64,000 bases of DNA from Letharia columbiana. Its lineage: Eukaryota; Ascomycota; Lecanoromycetes; Lecanorales; Parmeliaceae. The position numbers and the translations under genes were made by a program. Numbering within the stretch: the first letter of the stretch is position 1; every line of letters starts with the position of its first letter. Below, piece by piece: positions 62,080 to 64,000 of this stretch. Below the pieces are notes generated by a model. The model was not told the origin of the DNA, ran no database searches, and saw nothing but the letters and a program-made list of their open reading frames with translations. The stretch is from contig NW_023501062.1 in assembly GCF_014066305.1 (NCBI RefSeq), positions 176,501-240,500 on the forward strand. Direction: 5' to 3'.

Positions 62080-62560
62080 GAAGAATTATTATTAATATTA
62101 GAGGTTTTAATAAAATTACAATTTCTAATAATTATTCTTTTTTTCTATAAAATAATATAATTATAGTTATTTAAGAATATATTTTTATTAATATAATTAA
62201 TTATAATAAATAATTTTTTTTTTTTTTAGTAAAAAAAGATTATCGATAACGATTTACTATAATATTTTATTAAGAATTAAAGTATTTTAATATAATAGTA
62301 ATAGATTTTAAGAACTTAGTATCTTACGTTTAGAGGAAAATAAATAATTTTCTTTATTTATATCGTTATTTTATTAGATACTATATAAATAATATTATTA
62401 TCTTTTCTCGAAATATAAAAGATTATTTCGAGCACTTAAGAACGATCTTTTACCTCTTTATAAAACTTAAAATCATTCTTAAGTCTAAGAAATTCTATCT
62501 TAAATATTTATTAATTACGCTTTTAAAATAGAAGATAAATAAATTTAACTTTATTATTAT
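62080..62560 (+). pseudogene. Gypsy-D reverse transcriptase relic
   Basis: The plus strand reads KITISNNYSFFL (the pattern of SVPNNYPLPLQ-type boxes), then FINIINYNKQFF, then FFIYIVILLDTI and SFLEI in the catalytic-box neighbourhood. It continues with NKFNFTIIKK-like sequence. The spacing fits a Gypsy RT of a lineage distinct from Gypsy-A. The frame is broken by many stops. Confidence 0.6.
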
Positions 62561-64000
62561 TAAGAAAAGGGTTATAATAATTAAAAATATATAATTTCTT
62601 ATTATTTTAAAGATATTTAAAATCTATATAAGAATAGCGAACTAATTACGAAGAAACGTTAAATACTTTATATAGATTTCTAAACTATTATAACGTTTAA
62701 AGATAAAACTCTTAAAGCGATCTTTAGCCTCGGATAGTTATCTTTATAGAAATTTCTTAAAGATTATAAAGATTACTTCTATTAAAGAGAAAGTAAAGAC
62801 TTTTCGTATTTTATAATAAATATTAATTATAAAAACTTATCTATATTATTATAATATTAGTCGCTAACTTTATATTAATCTCGATAAATCTAAAAAGTAT
62901 AATTTCGAAGTTATAGTATATTACGTAATAGATAATTCTTAAGAAAGTTCTTTCTCTAAAATAAATATCTAACTTATTATATTTCTATTTAAGCTTTTAA
63001 ACGTTATAAAGTTATATTATTAATTAATAGAATTAAAAGTAATTATCTTAATTTAGATCTTAAAGAAGATTTCTTATATACTAAATTAAAGAATAAGAAA
63101 GAAGATTATCATTTTTATAAATTACTCGACTATTACCGATATTACTCATTAAACTACGCTTTCTTCTTTATTCTCTAATTAAATAAATTTATAACTTATA
63201 TATACTTTATAATATATCTTTTAATTTAATCTAGATATTCGATAGAGACTTAGTAAATAAAATATAATTTTCGATATTTTATCTAGATTACTTTATAAGT
63301 AGAAAGAGAAATTTAACGTTTAAGATTTAGAAATTCTTAACGAGGTTTTTATATATAACTTAACACTCGTAGAAATATTTAAGAAATTTTATATTAAACT
63401 TATATTTAGCTATTAAGAGAATAAAAAATAATTAAAGATTCTCGATACTCTTATCGCTTAAAAGATATAGCTTCTCGAGAAATAAGAGTTTATAAAATAT
63501 ATTAAACTTCTAAATATATAATTTTTACTTTAAGATAAAATTATTTATTATTAAAATAAGTTTAATAAATAAAAATAATTTTATATTCTAAAGAAAATAA
63601 AGTAGAAGATTTTTAAGTTTATTTATAATAATTATAATTATATTAATTTCTATAGATTATATAAAAGAATTATAAAGACCTACTATATAAGATATTTAAC
63701 TCGGCGCTTAAAGCGCTATATTATTTATTACTCGAAGTATTAGCTAAATTAAATTATAAGATATATCTTATATAGAAGTCTTAAACTTATTATAATTTCT
63801 TCTTTAATTTTTTATATAATTATTATTAATTTTATTCTAATATTATTATTTTTAGAAAATAAATTTAATATAATAATAACTATTACTAATAAGTTTTTTA
63901 AAAGAAATATATCTATATTAAAAAAAGATATATAAAATACTATTAAATAGATAGAAGCCTTACTTCTTATTCTTATTAATTAAGAAATTTCTAAAATTAT
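62561..64000 (+). mobile_element. Gypsy-D downstream pol region, to the window edge
   Basis: RIP-mutated continuation of Gypsy-D, presumably RNase H and the connection toward integrase. Weakly recognisable fragments occur on the plus strand, but there is no secure domain. The element continues beyond the window. Confidence 0.45.

Larger units (their letters stand above)
48930..64000 (+). mobile_element. Gypsy-type retrotransposon (Gypsy-D), interrupted twice and cut by the right edge
   Basis: Host segments are about 48930-52282, 55293-56102 and 61664-64000. Removing the two nested insertions brings presumed gag/protease sequence together with RT (about 62.08-62.56 kb). RNase H and later parts run toward the window edge. 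Plus-strand translation is riddled with RIP stops. The RT belongs to a different Gypsy lineage from Gypsy-A and the split Gypsy. Confidence 0.75.

Noticed and set aside
4431..64000. Mitochondrial DNA or an organellar insertion as the source of the AT richness
   Set aside because: Nuclear Copia and Gypsy domains, LTRs with target duplications, and retained CG with CA/TG loss explain the composition better; no mitochondrial genes are seen.
4431..64000. tRNA or rRNA genes in the AT-rich block
   Set aside because: No cloverleaf A/B box pair or rRNA core motif was recognised; a covariance-model scan would be needed to exclude a mutated copy.

Overview
The window looks like a chromosome segment of a filamentous ascomycete (Pezizomycotina) whose repeats have been hit by repeat-induced point mutation (RIP). 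The two legible host genes have fungal-type short introns and GT..AG junctions. From about 4.43 kb to the right edge the DNA becomes extremely AT-rich. It is almost devoid of CA and TG dinucleotides but keeps CG, which is the signature of C-to-T change at CpA on both strands. The exact species cannot be read from the sequence.

Layout. 1-4430 is a normal-composition flank. It carries an intronless conserved hypothetical gene (1224-2150, +) and, converging on it, a five-exon 2-oxoglutarate/Fe(II) dioxygenase-like gene (2625-4192, -) that I rebuilt by matching splice sites to the protein family. Its start lies only about 240 bp from the AT-rich block. From 4431 to 64000 I see no intact host gene. 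The block is a stack of RIP-mutated transposons nested in one another.

The elements, left to right: a degraded 164-bp LTR (4819-4982); a Gypsy relic (about 6.2-13.1 kb, -); Gypsy-A (about 13.1-20.2 kb, -), interrupted by a minisatellite-bearing element (copy 1, 15216-16996); Copia-A (20228-27935, +, 152-bp LTRs, GACGC target duplication), which itself contains copy 2 of that element (22344-22935); Copia-B (29571-36563, -, 149-bp LTRs); a second Gypsy (36.56-39.2 kb plus 45.96-48.9 kb, -) split inside its reverse transcriptase by Copia-C (39304-about 45959, +); and Gypsy-D (about 48.9 kb to beyond the right edge, +). Gypsy-D is interrupted by a 3,005-bp LTR element without a recognisable polymerase (52283-55287, GAGTT target duplication) and by copy 3 of the minisatellite element (56103-61663).

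The most unusual system is that minisatellite-bearing family. Its three copies share both ends, including a 15-nt palindrome close to one end. They sit between A and T and differ almost entirely in tandem-repeat cargo (592, 1,781 and 5,561 bp). Copy 3 contains a higher-order repeat with an exact 629-bp period, repeated without net length change. RIP switches on sharply inside the array near 58.02 kb, so near-intact and heavily mutated units of one satellite lie side by side. No Rep/helicase or transposase is visible, so a Helitron-like, non-autonomous origin is only a hypothesis.

All pol domains named below are read from conceptual translations full of stop codons. They are relics, not functional genes.
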